This document shows positions 43,824-52,201 of a stretch of DNA of 64,000 nucleotides, piece by piece. Position numbers and translations under genes: made by a program. The notes under the pieces were generated by a model. The model did no database searches. It was not told the DNA's origin and saw only the letters and a program-made list of their open reading frames with translations. The stretch spans positions 299,095 through 363,094 of the forward strand of contig NZ_FNEB01000003.1 of NCBI RefSeq assembly GCF_900100005.1, written 5' to 3'. Positions within the stretch are counted from its first letter, which is position 1; the number at the start of each line of letters is the position of its first letter. This DNA is from Lutimaribacter saemankumensis. Lineage in GTDB: Bacteria; Pseudomonadota; Alphaproteobacteria; Rhodobacterales; Rhodobacteraceae.

Positions 43824-43853
43824 AAAGCCGCACAGGCAGCCCTGCGCGGCTTT
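43824..43853 (-). terminator. Rho-independent terminator after cycA
   Basis: The stem AAAGCCGC / GCGGCTTT with an inner CAGG / CCTG extension is followed on the minus strand by a T-rich tract (TTTTTTCTTTTCC). It lies 23 bp after the cycA stop. Confidence 0.88.
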
Positions 43854-43875
43854 CCGAAAAAGATGTGGCGGCGGA

Positions 43876-44286
43876 TCAGCTTTCGCCGGTCAGCGATGCC
43901 AGGTAGGCAGCGACGTCCTCGCCACCCTTGCGCAATTTGAAGGTCATCTTGGACTGCGCCTCGAAGCCCTGACCGCCAAGCCATGCCTTGGGATCGACGA
44001 CGTATTCGGCGATCGCCTCGGGCGTCCAGACAAAACCGGCAGCCGCCGCATCTTCGAGACCCTTGCCATAGCGGAAGTCCTCGACCGAACCGGCGACGCG
44101 GCCCACGACGCCGTACAGGTTCGGGCCGGTGCGGCCGCCCTTGACGATTTCGGTGCCGTCATCCGCCACGATCATGTGGCAGGCCTTGCATTTCTTGAAT
44201 TCGTTTTCGCCCTTGGCGGCATCGCCGTCGGCAAAGGCAGGTGCGGCAATCGCCACGAGGGCTGCGGCTGTCAGAAACTTGTTCAT
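43876..44286 (-). CDS. cycA: Cytochrome c2 / c550-type periplasmic cytochrome c
   Basis: 136 aa. The signal peptide (about 1-19) is followed by one heme c site, CKACH at 33-37, and the distal Met ligand at Met114 in SKMTFKLRK. GRTGPNLYGVVGR is typical of the c2 class. Length and the insert around ADDGTEIVKGGRTGP match cytochrome c2/c550 of Rhodobacter and Paracoccus, the soluble carrier between bc1 and aa3 oxidase, and likely acceptor of electrons from the Sox system. An initiator ATG at 44286 has GGAG ten bases upstream. Confidence 0.92.
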   Translation of the reverse strand: MNKFLTAAALVAIAAPAFADGDAAKGENEFKKCKACHMIVADDGTEIVKGGRTGPNLYGVVGRVAGSVEDFRYGKGLEDAAAAGFVWTPEAIAEYVVDPKAWLGGQGFEAQSKMTFKLRKGGEDVAAYLASLTGES

Positions 44287-44402
44287 CTGGTCTTGTCTCC
44301 AGTGGTTGGTGCGCGCGTCTGGCACGCAGGGATACGCAGGCATTCCCGCGCTGCAATGTGATTTTTCCGCGCACCTTTTGTTGCGCCGCAGGGCAGGGAG
44401 CG

Positions 44403-45059
44403 TCAAGCCCCGTTCTGGAACACTTGCGTGAACGCGCGGCGCAGCGCCACGTCGAGATCGGCCATCGTCACCGGCAGGCCCAGATCGACAAGGCTGGTCA
44501 CACCGTGTTCGGTGATGCCGCAGGGCACAATCCCGCCGAAGTGCCCGAGGTCGGGATCGACGTTGATCGAAATGCCGTGAAAGCTGACCCATTTGCGCAG
44601 GCGGATGCCGATTGCGGCGATCTTGTCCTCGGCCACGGCGCCGCTGGCGGTCAGGGGCTTGTCCGGCCGCGCGACCCAGACGCCGACACGGCCTTCGCGG
44701 ATCTCGCCCGTCACGTTGAATTCGGCCAGGGTGGCGATGACCCATTCTTCGAGCTGCTGAACGAAGCGGCGGACGTCATGGCCACGCTGGCCGACATTCA
44801 GCATCACGTAGACCACGCGCTGTCCGGGGCCGTGATACGTATATTGCCCGCCGCGTTTCGTGGGATAGACGGGAAACCGGTCGGGATCGACAAGATCCTG
44901 CGGCTTGGCGCTGGTGCCGGCGGTGTAAAGCGGGGGATGTTCGAGCAGCCAGATCGCTTCGTCCGCGCGGCCCTCGGCGATCGCGGCGGCGCGCTCTTCC
45001 ATTGCGCGGCAGGCCGTGTCGTAATCGGTCAGCCCGTCAGAGATGATCCATTCCACCAT
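44403..45059 (-). CDS. lipB: Octanoyltransferase LipB
   Basis: 218 aa. It transfers octanoyl from ACP to lipoyl domains of dehydrogenases. [12 protein letters not shown] (69-80) is the family substrate loop; Lys146 in [11 protein letters not shown] and the catalytic Cys180 in [14 protein letters not shown] are present. The start ATG 45059 gives the normal length. It is upstream of cycA on the same strand with a 116-bp gap. Confidence 0.96.
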   Translation of the reverse strand: MVEWIISDGLTDYDTACRAMEERAAAIAEGRADEAIWLLEHPPLYTAGTSAKPQDLVDPDRFPVYPTKRGGQYTYHGPGQRVVYVMLNVGQRGHDVRRFVQQLEEWVIATLAEFNVTGEIREGRVGVWVARPDKPLTASGAVAEDKIAAIGIRLRKWVSFHGISINVDPDLGHFGGIVPCGITEHGVTSLVDLGLPVTMADLDVALRRAFTQVFQNGA

Positions 45060-45101
45060 GGTCTGCGCTTTAGCCCGTTGCGTGCGGGTTGTGAAGGCGG
45101 C

Positions 45102-45749
45102 TCAGGCGGTCGGCTCGGACAACTGCGACAGGATTTGGGCATAGCCTTCGACGCCCTGCGCCCCGGTGTAGAGATAGCGCTGCCCGAACACCATGGCCGG
45201 CACCCCCGTCACGCCCTGCTGCTGCCAGAACGCCTGCTTGCGGCGCACGGGTTCGGCATGGGCGCCGGTTTCCAGCGCCGTTTGCGCCGCCGCGCGGTCC
45301 AGCCCGATGGTTTCGGCCAGTTCCGCCAGGACACCGATATCGTTCACATCGAGCCCGGCACTGAAATGCGCCGCGAAGAGCGCCAGTTTCATGCGGTGCT
45401 GCGCGCCCTGGGTTTCGGCCCAATCCACCAGTTGGTGCGCTCGAAACGAATTGCGCATGCGGGCATCCGGCCCGAATGCGAAGTCGATCCCGAGCGCGCG
45501 CCCGCGCTCCTGCAGGACCGCGCGGTTTTGCGCACTTTGCGCGCGGGTGATGCCATATTTTCCGGTGATGTGCTCGGTCAGATCCTGACCCTCGACCGGC
45601 ATGTCCGGGTTCAGTTCGAACGGATGCCAGCGCAATCCAAGCGCCACACCGGTTTTCTGGGCCGCGGCCTCGAGCTCTTTGAAACCGATGATGCACCAGG
45701 GGCACATCACGTCCGACACGATATCGACACGGATCTGATTGGCCGTCAT
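45102..45749 (-). CDS. DsbA family oxidoreductase (FrnE-like)
   Basis: 215 aa. A thioredoxin-fold protein of the DsbA/2-hydroxychromene isomerase/FrnE group. The active site CPWC is at residues 16-19 (VMCPWCIIGFKEL), followed by the inserted helical domain and the cis-Pro segment GVTGVPAMVFG. There is no signal peptide, so it acts in the cytoplasm, as does FrnE. Its ATG overlaps the LytTR gene stop by 4 bp, indicating co-translation. Confidence 0.9.
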   Translation of the reverse strand: MTANQIRVDIVSDVMCPWCIIGFKELEAAAQKTGVALGLRWHPFELNPDMPVEGQDLTEHITGKYGITRAQSAQNRAVLQERGRALGIDFAFGPDARMRNSFRAHQLVDWAETQGAQHRMKLALFAAHFSAGLDVNDIGVLAELAETIGLDRAAAQTALETGAHAEPVRRKQAFWQQQGVTGVPAMVFGQRYLYTGAQGVEGYAQILSQLSEPTA

Positions 45750-46525
45750 TTTCTGTCCTTCCCTCTGGGCAACAGACCCGCTTCGCGGATCGCGGGGACG
45801 TAGGTGCGGCTGACCGGGATGTCATCCCCTGATTTCATCCGCAAGACGGCCCGTTCGCCTTCGCGGCGCGCGCTTTCCACCTGGTCCAGGGCCACCCAGT
45901 GCGAGCGGTGCACCTGAAGCCCGGCAATGCCGGTCGTTTCGCGGATCGCATCGCCCAGCCGCATCAGAACAAGCTCGCGGCCACGCGCCGTCACCACTTC
46001 GACGTAGTGATCCTGCACCGAAAGTGAAACCAGCGGGCCGCGTTTTTCCAGGGGCAGACGATCCAGCAGCACCGGCGGCGCCGGTCGCTCGGGCTCTGGT
46101 TGCCGATGGGCCGTCCAGTAGTGCAAAGCAGCGGCGACCAGAACGGCGACCATCATGATGCGGGCAATGACCGTCCAGCCGACGGTCTGATCCGCGATTT
46201 CGTCGGAAAACGTCACAGCATTCAGCGCAACGACGATTGCGGTGGCAACAAGCCCTGCTGCGATCGTCGCCAGCAGCGCCGAGGCCACGCCGGGCAATGC
46301 CAGGGCCACGACCAACCTGTTGACCAGCACACCGGCTGAAAACGTCAGCACCGCCACGGAAGCCCAGTACACCAGCCGGGCCGGGGCGGGCAGCGCCTCG
46401 CCCGTTCCAAATGGTCCCGAGATTGCCAGAATCGCGATAACGGCAACGATGCCGGCCAGAACCTGCCAGCGGCTCAGGAACTCTCGTGTTTCACGAAGCG
46501 CGAGTTGCAGTTTGCCGTATTTCAC
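45746..46525 (-). CDS. LytTR DNA-binding domain membrane regulator
   Basis: 259 aa. The N-terminal ~145 residues carry about four hydrophobic helices (including WQVLAGIVAVIAILAISG and the VYWASVAVLTFSAGVLVNRL segment); residues about 160-255 are a LytTR domain, with LVSLSVQDHYVEVVTARG and GLQVHRSHWVALDQVE as its conserved strands. A membrane-bound LytTR protein may bind DNA directly from the membrane. It is translationally coupled to the DsbA-like gene; the target genes are unknown. Confidence 0.88.
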   Translation of the reverse strand: MKYGKLQLALRETREFLSRWQVLAGIVAVIAILAISGPFGTGEALPAPARLVYWASVAVLTFSAGVLVNRLVVALALPGVASALLATIAAGLVATAIVVALNAVTFSDEIADQTVGWTVIARIMMVAVLVAAALHYWTAHRQPEPERPAPPVLLDRLPLEKRGPLVSLSVQDHYVEVVTARGRELVLMRLGDAIRETTGIAGLQVHRSHWVALDQVESARREGERAVLRMKSGDDIPVSRTYVPAIREAGLLPRGKDRK

Positions 46526-46627
46526 GCAGCGCCTCCGTTTTCCGGCCCAGAGGGTTTTGCAACATTCCCGGGCATTTGAGAAGCCGAAGCAGTTGCTTTC
46601 GACCTATTCAAATTAAGGGAAACCGAT

Positions 46628-47131
46628 ATGACACTGGCACCGTTCCTGAACGCCCCTTTCGCAATCCAACTGCACATCATCGCCGCCCTCTTGGCGCTGA
46701 CTCTCGGGCCGGTCGCCTTGCTGCGGCGCAGCCGGGATCGGGTGCACCGGCTTGCCGGTCGGGCATGGATCGTCGCCATGGCCGTCACGGCGCTGAGTTC
46801 GTTTTTCATCTACACGATCCGCTTGGTCGGCCCGTTCAGCCCCATCCACATTCTTTCGATCATCACGCTAGTCGCGCTTTGGGAGGGTCTGCGCCAGGTG
46901 CGTGCCGGCAGGATTGCGGATCACAAGCGCACGATGATGTCGCTCTACGTATTAGGCATGGGAATCCCGGGGCTTTTCACCTTGCTGCCGGGCCGTATCA
47001 TGAATGCGATAGTGTTTCCCCAGGCGCCCTGGGTGGGATTTTGGACGGCGTTCGCGACGATGCTGATCGGCGGCCTGGCCTGGGCCTGGTCGCGCCCCGG
47101 CGACCTGCGGCAGTTGTTGCGGCGGGCGTGA
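46628..47131 (+). CDS. DUF2306-like membrane protein
   Basis: 167 aa. Four transmembrane helices with conserved small motifs, ALTLGPVALLRRSRDRVHRL near residues 23-42 and AVTALSSFFIYTIRLVGPFS near 57-76; the His and Arg-rich loops resemble DUF2306 proteins, whose function is unknown. It is divergent from the LytTR regulator with a 102-bp gap and could be its target, as LytTR regulators often act on a neighbouring membrane protein (inference). Confidence 0.8.
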   Translation: MTLAPFLNAPFAIQLHIIAALLALTLGPVALLRRSRDRVHRLAGRAWIVAMAVTALSSFFIYTIRLVGPFSPIHILSIITLVALWEGLRQVRAGRIADHKRTMMSLYVLGMGIPGLFTLLPGRIMNAIVFPQAPWVGFWTAFATMLIGGLAWAWSRPGDLRQLLRRA

Positions 47132-47230
47132 TGGCGGGGCAGGGTGGAAAATCGCGCCTCGCGCGGTTTTTTGCCCCTTCACATCGTCGGATGGCTGGTC
47201 TATACGCCCCGTCACCAAGCCAATGGCAGT

Positions 47231-47317
47231 GCGGTCGTGGCGGAATTGGTAGACGCGCAGCGTTGAGGTCGCTGTTCCTTAACCGGAGTGGAAGTTCGAG
47301 TCTTCTCGACCGCACCA
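47231..47317 (+). tRNA. tRNA-Leu (anticodon GAG)
   Basis: The acceptor stem GCGGTCG pairs with CGACCGC; the anticodon loop GTTGAGGTC carries GAG; the long variable arm and the T loop GTTCGAGTC are visible; encoded CCA at 47315-47317. Confidence 0.97.
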
Positions 47318-47454
47318 TTTACCCGATTTTCCCGTGAAAAGCCGTGTGACGCCCCGTCGCGCGGCTTGGTTCTTTTCATCCCCGCGCTGACGTGCTGATA
47401 TGACTGCGAAATGATATTTCGCAGATTGGAACGGGTCTGAGGAGGAGCGGATCG

Positions 47455-48690
47455 ATGGACATGAATTTCGGCATGCGCGAAGAGAATCGCAAGCTGCTGG
47501 CGCGGGTGGCGGAGATGATCCGCAACGAGGTCGCGCCGCTGGCCGAGGAATACGAGGAAGAGGTCGCCAAGGGCGATCGCTGGCAGTTCACCGAGCGCCA
47601 GACCGAGATACTGGAAAGCCTGAAAGCCAAGGCGAAGTCGCAGGGGCTGTGGAATTTCTGGCTGACCGACAGCGAACGCGGCTTTGGGCTGAGCACGGTC
47701 GAATACGCCTATTTCGCCGAAGAAATGGGGCGCACGCCGCTGGGGGCCGAAGTGTTCAACTGCTCGGCGCCGGACACCGGCAACATGGAAGTGTTCGAAC
47801 GCTACGGCACCGACAAGATGAAGAAGCAATGGCTGGAGCCGCTTCTCGAAGGCAAGATCCGCTCGGCCTACCTGATGACCGAGCCGAATGTCGCCAGCTC
47901 GGACGCGACCAACATTTCCATGTCCTGCGTGCGTGACGGCGACGACTATGTCCTGAACGGCGAAAAATGGTGGGCTTCGGGGGCGGGCGACCCGCGCTGC
48001 AAGGTCTATATCGTGATGGTCAAGACCGGCGACGACGACGCGCCCAAGCATCAGCGTCATTCGATGATCGTGGTGCCTGCCGATACGCCCGGTATCGAAA
48101 AGCTGCGCGCGATGGAGGTCTACGGCCATGACGACGCGCCGCACGGCCACATGCACATGCGGTTCACCGACGTGCGCGTGCCGGCGGAAAACCTGCTGCT
48201 GGGCGAGGGGCGCGGGTTCGAGATCAGCCAGGGCCGGCTTGGGCCGGGCCGCATCCATCACTGCATGCGCGCCATCGGGCAGGCGGAATCGGCGCTTGAG
48301 CTGATGTGCAAACGCTCGCTCGAGCGCGAGGCCTTCGGCAAACCGCTGGCGCAGCTGGGTGCGAATTTCGACATCATCGCGGAATGCCGGATGGAGATCG
48401 AACAGGCGCGTCTGCTGTGTCTGAAAGCGGCCTGGTACATGGACCAGGGCGATGCGCGCGCGGCCGCGCCCTGGATTTCGATGATCAAGACCGTGGCGCC
48501 CCGCATGGCCCTGAAGGTGATCGACGAGGCGGTGCAGTTGCATGGCGGCCAGGGCATCAGCCAGGATACGCCGCTGGCCCACAAGTGGACGCAGGTGCGC
48601 ACGCTGCGCCTGGCCGATGGGCCGGACGCCGTGCATCGCCGCCAGATCGCGCGGGCCGAGTTGAAGAAATACACCCAGATGAAGGTCTGA
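47455..48690 (+). CDS. Acyl-CoA dehydrogenase family protein
   Basis: 411 aa. FAD-dependent acyl-CoA dehydrogenase. The N-terminal helical domain, the middle beta domain with YLMTEPNVASSDATNISMSC (FAD site) and YVLNGEKWWASGAG, and the C-terminal helices with the family's VQLHGGQGISQDTPLAHKW end block are complete. The Arg at GRLGPGRIHHCMR is typical of the ACAD10/11-like long-chain group. There is no adjacent CoA ligase or ETF. AGGAGG lies upstream of the ATG. The acyl chain preference is not predictable. Confidence 0.93.
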   Translation: MDMNFGMREENRKLLARVAEMIRNEVAPLAEEYEEEVAKGDRWQFTERQTEILESLKAKAKSQGLWNFWLTDSERGFGLSTVEYAYFAEEMGRTPLGAEVFNCSAPDTGNMEVFERYGTDKMKKQWLEPLLEGKIRSAYLMTEPNVASSDATNISMSCVRDGDDYVLNGEKWWASGAGDPRCKVYIVMVKTGDDDAPKHQRHSMIVVPADTPGIEKLRAMEVYGHDDAPHGHMHMRFTDVRVPAENLLLGEGRGFEISQGRLGPGRIHHCMRAIGQAESALELMCKRSLEREAFGKPLAQLGANFDIIAECRMEIEQARLLCLKAAWYMDQGDARAAAPWISMIKTVAPRMALKVIDEAVQLHGGQGISQDTPLAHKWTQVRTLRLADGPDAVHRRQIARAELKKYTQMKV

Positions 48691-48711
48691 GCCGCACGGC
48701 AGCGACAAAAC

Positions 48712-48739
48712 AAAAAGGGGCCTGCGCGGCCCCTTTTTT
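48712..48739. terminator. Bidirectional terminator
   Basis: A perfect 11-bp stem AAAAAGGGGCC / GGCCCCTTTTT with loop TGCGC and A/T tracts on both sides, between the convergent acyl-CoA dehydrogenase and soxT genes. Confidence 0.92.
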
Positions 48740-48777
48740 CGTGCCCGCCCATTCGGGGCGGGGCAGACCGGTATGCC

Positions 48778-49836
48778 TTATTCTGCCGGCTGGAACCCTT
48801 CGATCAGTTGCCGCAGGCCAAGCGCGGCCCCGGCGATGATCGAAAGGAAAACGACAGGCGCCGAAAAGGCCAGCATCGAAAACGCCGATATGCCCTGGCC
48901 GATGGTGCAGCCAAGTGCGATCACCGCGCCGGTACCCATCAGCGCCGCGCCAGCCAGTTGCCGGCGCAGTTCGCGCGGGTCTTCGCAGGCTTCCCAGCGA
49001 AAATGTCCCTTGATCAGAGAACCGATGAACGCGCCAATGGCCACACCGGCCACCGAGCCGACGGCGAAGGACGGCGCGCGTGCCGACCCCGTCATCGCAT
49101 AAAGAAGCGTTTCGCCGACAGGGGCGGAAAAGCTGTGCGAGACAACCGGCATCGGGGTAAAGCTGCTGGCCGCGACCCAGTAACTGCCGGCCCAGCCGGT
49201 GACCACGGCGACGCCCACGACAACCGACCAGAAAACCGATTGCGGGCTGTCCAGCATGCTGCGCGAGGCCAGCGCGCCCACGGTAATCGCCGCGCCGATC
49301 GCCAGGCCGATCATTGGAACCGACAGGCCGGTCCAGTCATGCAGCAGATGCGCAAGGCCTGGCGGCATGTCGTTGACCACCGCCTCTTGCGGAAACACCC
49401 AGTCGCGCAAGATGGCAAGCGGCCCCGACAGCACCAGGTAGGCGGATACACCCATGATCACGACGATCACGAAGGCGCGGAAATCGCCGCCCCCGGCGCG
49501 GGCGATGGAGCCGAAGCCGCAATTGCCTGCAAGCGCCATGCCATAACCGAACATCAACCCGCCCAGGATTGCCGCGACGGGCATCCAGCGGATCGACAGA
49601 TAATAGGAGGTTTCCAGTTCCAAAAGCCCCGCGGCGGCCAATCCGAACGTGCCCAGAACCGATACGCCGATCGCCAGTATCCACATGCGCATCCGCAGGT
49701 CGGAGCCGCCGTAAAGCATGTCTTCGATGGCACCCATGGTGCAGAAGCGGCCCAGCCGCGCAGCCAGCCCAAGCAGGATGCCGCCGCCCATGCCGATCAG
49801 GGCGACAAGCGCCTCGTCCGTGATCCAGTCAAACAT
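48778..49836 (-). CDS. soxT: YeeE/YedE family sulfur transporter of the sox locus
   Basis: 352 aa. A polytopic membrane protein (about nine to ten helices) of the YeeE/YedE (TsuA-like) family, which imports thiosulfate-like sulfur compounds. The signature Cys residues are in RFCTMGAIED, AGNCGFGSIAR and ALGCTIGQGIS. It lies 42 bp downstream of soxR on the same strand, in the position of soxT in other Rhodobacterales sox loci. Substrate (thiosulfate, sulfane or persulfide) is inferred from the family and context. Confidence 0.87.
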   Translation of the reverse strand: MFDWITDEALVALIGMGGGILLGLAARLGRFCTMGAIEDMLYGGSDLRMRMWILAIGVSVLGTFGLAAAGLLELETSYYLSIRWMPVAAILGGLMFGYGMALAGNCGFGSIARAGGGDFRAFVIVVIMGVSAYLVLSGPLAILRDWVFPQEAVVNDMPPGLAHLLHDWTGLSVPMIGLAIGAAITVGALASRSMLDSPQSVFWSVVVGVAVVTGWAGSYWVAASSFTPMPVVSHSFSAPVGETLLYAMTGSARAPSFAVGSVAGVAIGAFIGSLIKGHFRWEACEDPRELRRQLAGAALMGTGAVIALGCTIGQGISAFSMLAFSAPVVFLSIIAGAALGLRQLIEGFQPAE

Positions 49837-49860
49837 TTGCGTCCTCCCGGCCCGTTCCTT

Positions 49861-49886
49861 GCGAATGATGGTCCCGCATCATTCGC
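49861..49886 (-). other. Hairpin spanning the soxR stop codon
   Basis: A perfect 10-bp inverted repeat GCGAATGATG / CATCATTCGC with a 6-nt loop covers the soxR stop (49879-49881) and the soxR-soxT gap. There is no U-tract, so it may protect or limit the mRNA rather than terminate. Confidence 0.55.
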
Positions 49887-50208
49887 AGAAGAGATCGTAG
49901 ACCATCTCAAGTATACGTTTCGGCCGATCATCTGCCAATCGGTAATAGATCGCCTTGCCTTCGCGCCGTGGGATGACCAGCCCTTCGAGGCGCAGCCGCG
50001 ACAATTGCTGGCTGACCGCGGCTTGCCGGGCGGAGAGGAGTTCTTCGAGTTCGGTGACTGATTTTTCGCCCGAGACGAGGTGGCACAGGATCATCAACCT
50101 GCCTTCGTGACTGACCGCCTTGAGGAAGTTCGACGCCGTGGTGGCGTTCTCGACCATGCGTTCCATCTCGTCCTCCGAGATGCCCTTGTCGAATACCGGC
50201 AACGTCAC
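49879..50208 (-). CDS. soxR: SoxR, ArsR family persulfide-type repressor of sox genes
   Basis: 109 aa with a GTG start (GAGGG eight bases upstream). ArsR winged helix (about 20-95), with VTELEELLSARQAAVSQQLS as the recognition region. Cys42 and Cys108 correspond to the two sulfane-sensing Cys of SqrR/BigR/SoxR-type regulators, which form a polysulfide bridge and release DNA. In Paracoccus, SoxR binds the soxS-soxV and soxW-soxX gaps; matching palindromes are seen here. It is co-directional with soxS, 94 bp upstream of it, and with soxT. Confidence 0.92.
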   Translation of the reverse strand: MTLPVFDKGISEDEMERMVENATTASNFLKAVSHEGRLMILCHLVSGEKSVTELEELLSARQAAVSQQLSRLRLEGLVIPRREGKAIYYRLADDRPKRILEMVYDLFCE

Positions 50209-50302
50209 GTCACTATCCCTCCGATGGCCGCTCTGCTCGTATTTCCGGCGGCTTACGTTCTTTGGCGGCGGTTCCGGCCACGCAAGCGGCGGCCGCGGGC
50301 AA

Positions 50303-50671
50303 TCAGCCGGGCCCGTCGTATTCTGTCTTGTCCTTCAGCAGCCTGTGGAGCAACCCCCAAAAGAAGTCTTCGCCCGGATGACCTTCGATGCGGCCAAGCT
50401 CCTGGCCGTCTTCAACCAGGACGAATGTCGGCGTAAAGAGGACGCGCGACGCGAATTCGATCCCCTCGGGCGGGGCGTCGGAAATGTCGATCATGCGCAG
50501 CGGGGCGAACTGCCCCATCGCTGTGTTCGGATAGGCGGGGCCGACCTGTTCCTTCCATGCGATGCAGTAACTGCAGCCGTCGCGTTCGACCATGATCAGT
50601 TCGACCGCAAGGGCAGGGGCCGCGGCCAGACCGAAGGCCAGGTACAAAATGAAGGATTTGATCGCGCCCAT
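50303..50671 (-). CDS. soxS: SoxS periplasmic thioredoxin
   Basis: 122 aa. A signal peptide (about 1-22) and a thioredoxin-like domain with active site CSYC at 33-36 (DGCSYCIAWKEQVG) and the cis-Pro segment VLFTPTFVLVEDG. SoxS reduces the swinging-arm Cys of SoxY and so keeps SoxYZ active, and it also affects SoxR-dependent regulation in Paracoccus. It is divergent from soxV with a 75-bp gap holding the operator. Confidence 0.92.
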   Translation of the reverse strand: MGAIKSFILYLAFGLAAAPALAVELIMVERDGCSYCIAWKEQVGPAYPNTAMGQFAPLRMIDISDAPPEGIEFASRVLFTPTFVLVEDGQELGRIEGHPGEDFFWGLLHRLLKDKTEYDGPG

Positions 50672-50682
50672 GAAACATCCGA

Positions 50683-50730
50683 TTGACTACGATTGTATAC
50701 ACAACTTAATCTGAATATGTGAATTTCACA
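50683..50730. promoter_or_regulatory. Divergent soxS / soxV promoters with SoxR operator
   Basis: For soxV, TTGACT (50683-50688) and TTAATC (50706-50711) are 17 bp apart, predicting a start near 50718. For soxS on the minus strand, TTCACA (50723-50718) and TATACA (50700-50695) are also 17 bp apart. The perfect palindrome TGTGAA-T-TTCACA (50718-50730) therefore covers the soxV start site and the soxS -35. This suits repression of both units by SoxR; the sequence is seen, the binding is inferred. Confidence 0.65.
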
Positions 50731-50746
50731 AGGGACCGTATCCCAC

Positions 50747-51481
50747 ATGGACGTTACATTCGCGGGCGCGGCACTGGCTGGCCTTATCGCATTCTTCACT
50801 CCCTGCATACTGCCCATGGTCCCCTTCTACCTGAGCTACATGGCGGGTCTTTCGATGTCGGAACTGCGCGGCGAGGGTGAAATCGCGCCTGGAGCGCAGC
50901 GCCGGCTATTCGTGTCTGCGGTGTTCTTTGCCCTCGGCGTGACAAGCATCTTCATGCTGATGGGGATGGGCGCGACCGCGCTGGGGCAGGTGTTCCGCGA
51001 CTGGTTCGACGTTCTCCGATATGCGGCTGCGGCGCTGATCTTCGTGTTCGGGTTGCATTTCCTGGGGGTGATCAGGATCGGCATCCTCTATCGCGAGGCG
51101 CGCATGGAGTCCGAGATGGACCCAAGCTCGGTCGTTGGCGCCTACGTCATGGGGCTTGCCTTCGGGTTCGGTTGGAGCGCCTGCGTCGGCCCGGTTCTCG
51201 CGACCATCCTGATGATCGCGAGCGGCATGGGCGAGATCTGGCGCGGGGGGCTGCTGCTGGCGCTGTTCGGTATCGGTATGACCGCGCCTTTCGTTGTCGC
51301 AGCCCTGTTCGCGCGGCCTTTCCTGGGCTGGATTCAGCGCAATCGGAAATACCAGCCCTACGTCGAAAAGGTGCTGGGCGTTATGATGATCGCATTCGCG
51401 ATTCTGATCGCGACGGGCACGATCAACGAAATCGCAAACTGGATGATCGAAACATTCCCCGTGTTCTCGCGAATCGGGTGA
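50747..51481 (+). CDS. soxV: SoxV, CcdA/DsbD-like thiol transporter
   Basis: 244 aa, six transmembrane helices of the CcdA family. The two redox Cys are Cys20 (FFTPCILPMVPFY) and Cys145 (GWSACVGPVLAT). SoxV carries electrons from cytoplasmic thioredoxin to periplasmic SoxW and on to SoxYZ. It is the first gene of the plus-strand sox operon, 21 bp before soxW. Confidence 0.95.
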   Translation: MDVTFAGAALAGLIAFFTPCILPMVPFYLSYMAGLSMSELRGEGEIAPGAQRRLFVSAVFFALGVTSIFMLMGMGATALGQVFRDWFDVLRYAAAALIFVFGLHFLGVIRIGILYREARMESEMDPSSVVGAYVMGLAFGFGWSACVGPVLATILMIASGMGEIWRGGLLLALFGIGMTAPFVVAALFARPFLGWIQRNRKYQPYVEKVLGVMMIAFAILIATGTINEIANWMIETFPVFSRIG

Positions 51482-51502
51482 TGGCATCATTGGGAGGATG
51501 GC

Positions 51503-52081
51503 ATGAAGAAACTGATTCTGGGTCTTTGGGCCCTGCTGTTCGCGCTGCCGGTCATGGCCGCGCCGATCGGAGATGACGGGCTCCACAAGGAGCCGTGGAT
51601 GCGCGATACGTTCAAGGACTTGCAGGAAGATCTGGCCGAGGCGAATGCCGAAGGCAAACGCCTTGTTCTCATGGTCGAGCAGCGCGGCTGCATCTACTGC
51701 AAGAAGATGCACGAAGAGATTTATCCGCGTGAAGAAATCTCGTCCTACATCAGCGAGAATTTCTTTGTCGTGCAGATCAACCTGCATGGCGACACCGAGA
51801 TGGTCGACACCGATGGTGAGGCGATGAGCGAAAAGGACGCTGCCCGCAAATGGGGGATTCTTTTCACGCCCACGGTGATTTTCCTGCCCGAAGAGGTGGA
51901 CGAGGATGCGTCGGTCAAGGATTCGGCTGTTGCGATCATGCCCGGAGCTTTCGGAGCCCAGACCACCTATGACATGTTCGTCTGGGTGAACGAGAAGCGG
52001 TACGAGCTTGATAACGGGGAAGATTTCCAGCGGTATCACGCAAGAAAAATTCAAGAACGCCAAGAGAAGGGCAACGATTGA
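51503..52081 (+). CDS. soxW: SoxW periplasmic thioredoxin
   Basis: 192 aa. A signal peptide (about 1-19) precedes a thioredoxin fold with active site CIYC at 63-66 (EQRGCIYCKKMHEE) and the cis-Pro region WGILFTPTVIFLPEE. It is the partner of SoxV in moving reductant to the periplasm. AGGATGGC lies upstream of the ATG; the soxX leader follows. Confidence 0.94.
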   Translation: MKKLILGLWALLFALPVMAAPIGDDGLHKEPWMRDTFKDLQEDLAEANAEGKRLVLMVEQRGCIYCKKMHEEIYPREEISSYISENFFVVQINLHGDTEMVDTDGEAMSEKDAARKWGILFTPTVIFLPEEVDEDASVKDSAVAIMPGAFGAQTTYDMFVWVNEKRYELDNGEDFQRYHARKIQERQEKGND

Positions 52082-52102
52082 TCGCGATTGTTGAAAATCA
52101 AT

Positions 52103-52120
52103 AATTCATAATCGTGAATT
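52103..52120. promoter_or_regulatory. Candidate SoxR operator before soxX
   Basis: AATTCA-TAATCG-TGAATT is a perfect 6-bp inverted repeat with a 6-bp spacer. Its right arm in context, CGTGAATTT, matches TGTGAATTT of the soxS-soxV operator. It lies in the soxW-soxX gap, one of the two regions bound by SoxR in Paracoccus. A weak -35-like TTGAAA is at 52091-52096; the -10 is not clear. Confidence 0.55.
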
Positions 52121-52137
52121 TGATGTTGCAAAGAGGT

Positions 52138-52165
52138 GGCTCGGTAAACTACGGTATACCGAGCC
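52138..52165 (+). other. Inverted repeat in the soxX leader
   Basis: GGCTCGGTA and TACCGAGCC form a perfect 9-bp inverted repeat around a 10-nt centre, 37 bp before the soxX start. A third, partial CTCGGT copy follows at 52168. It could be an RNA stem in the leader or a second protein site; it is not followed by a U-tract. Confidence 0.6.
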
Positions 52166-52201
52166 AACTCGGTCACAAGAGCTGAAGCCATGGGAGGAAT
52201 C

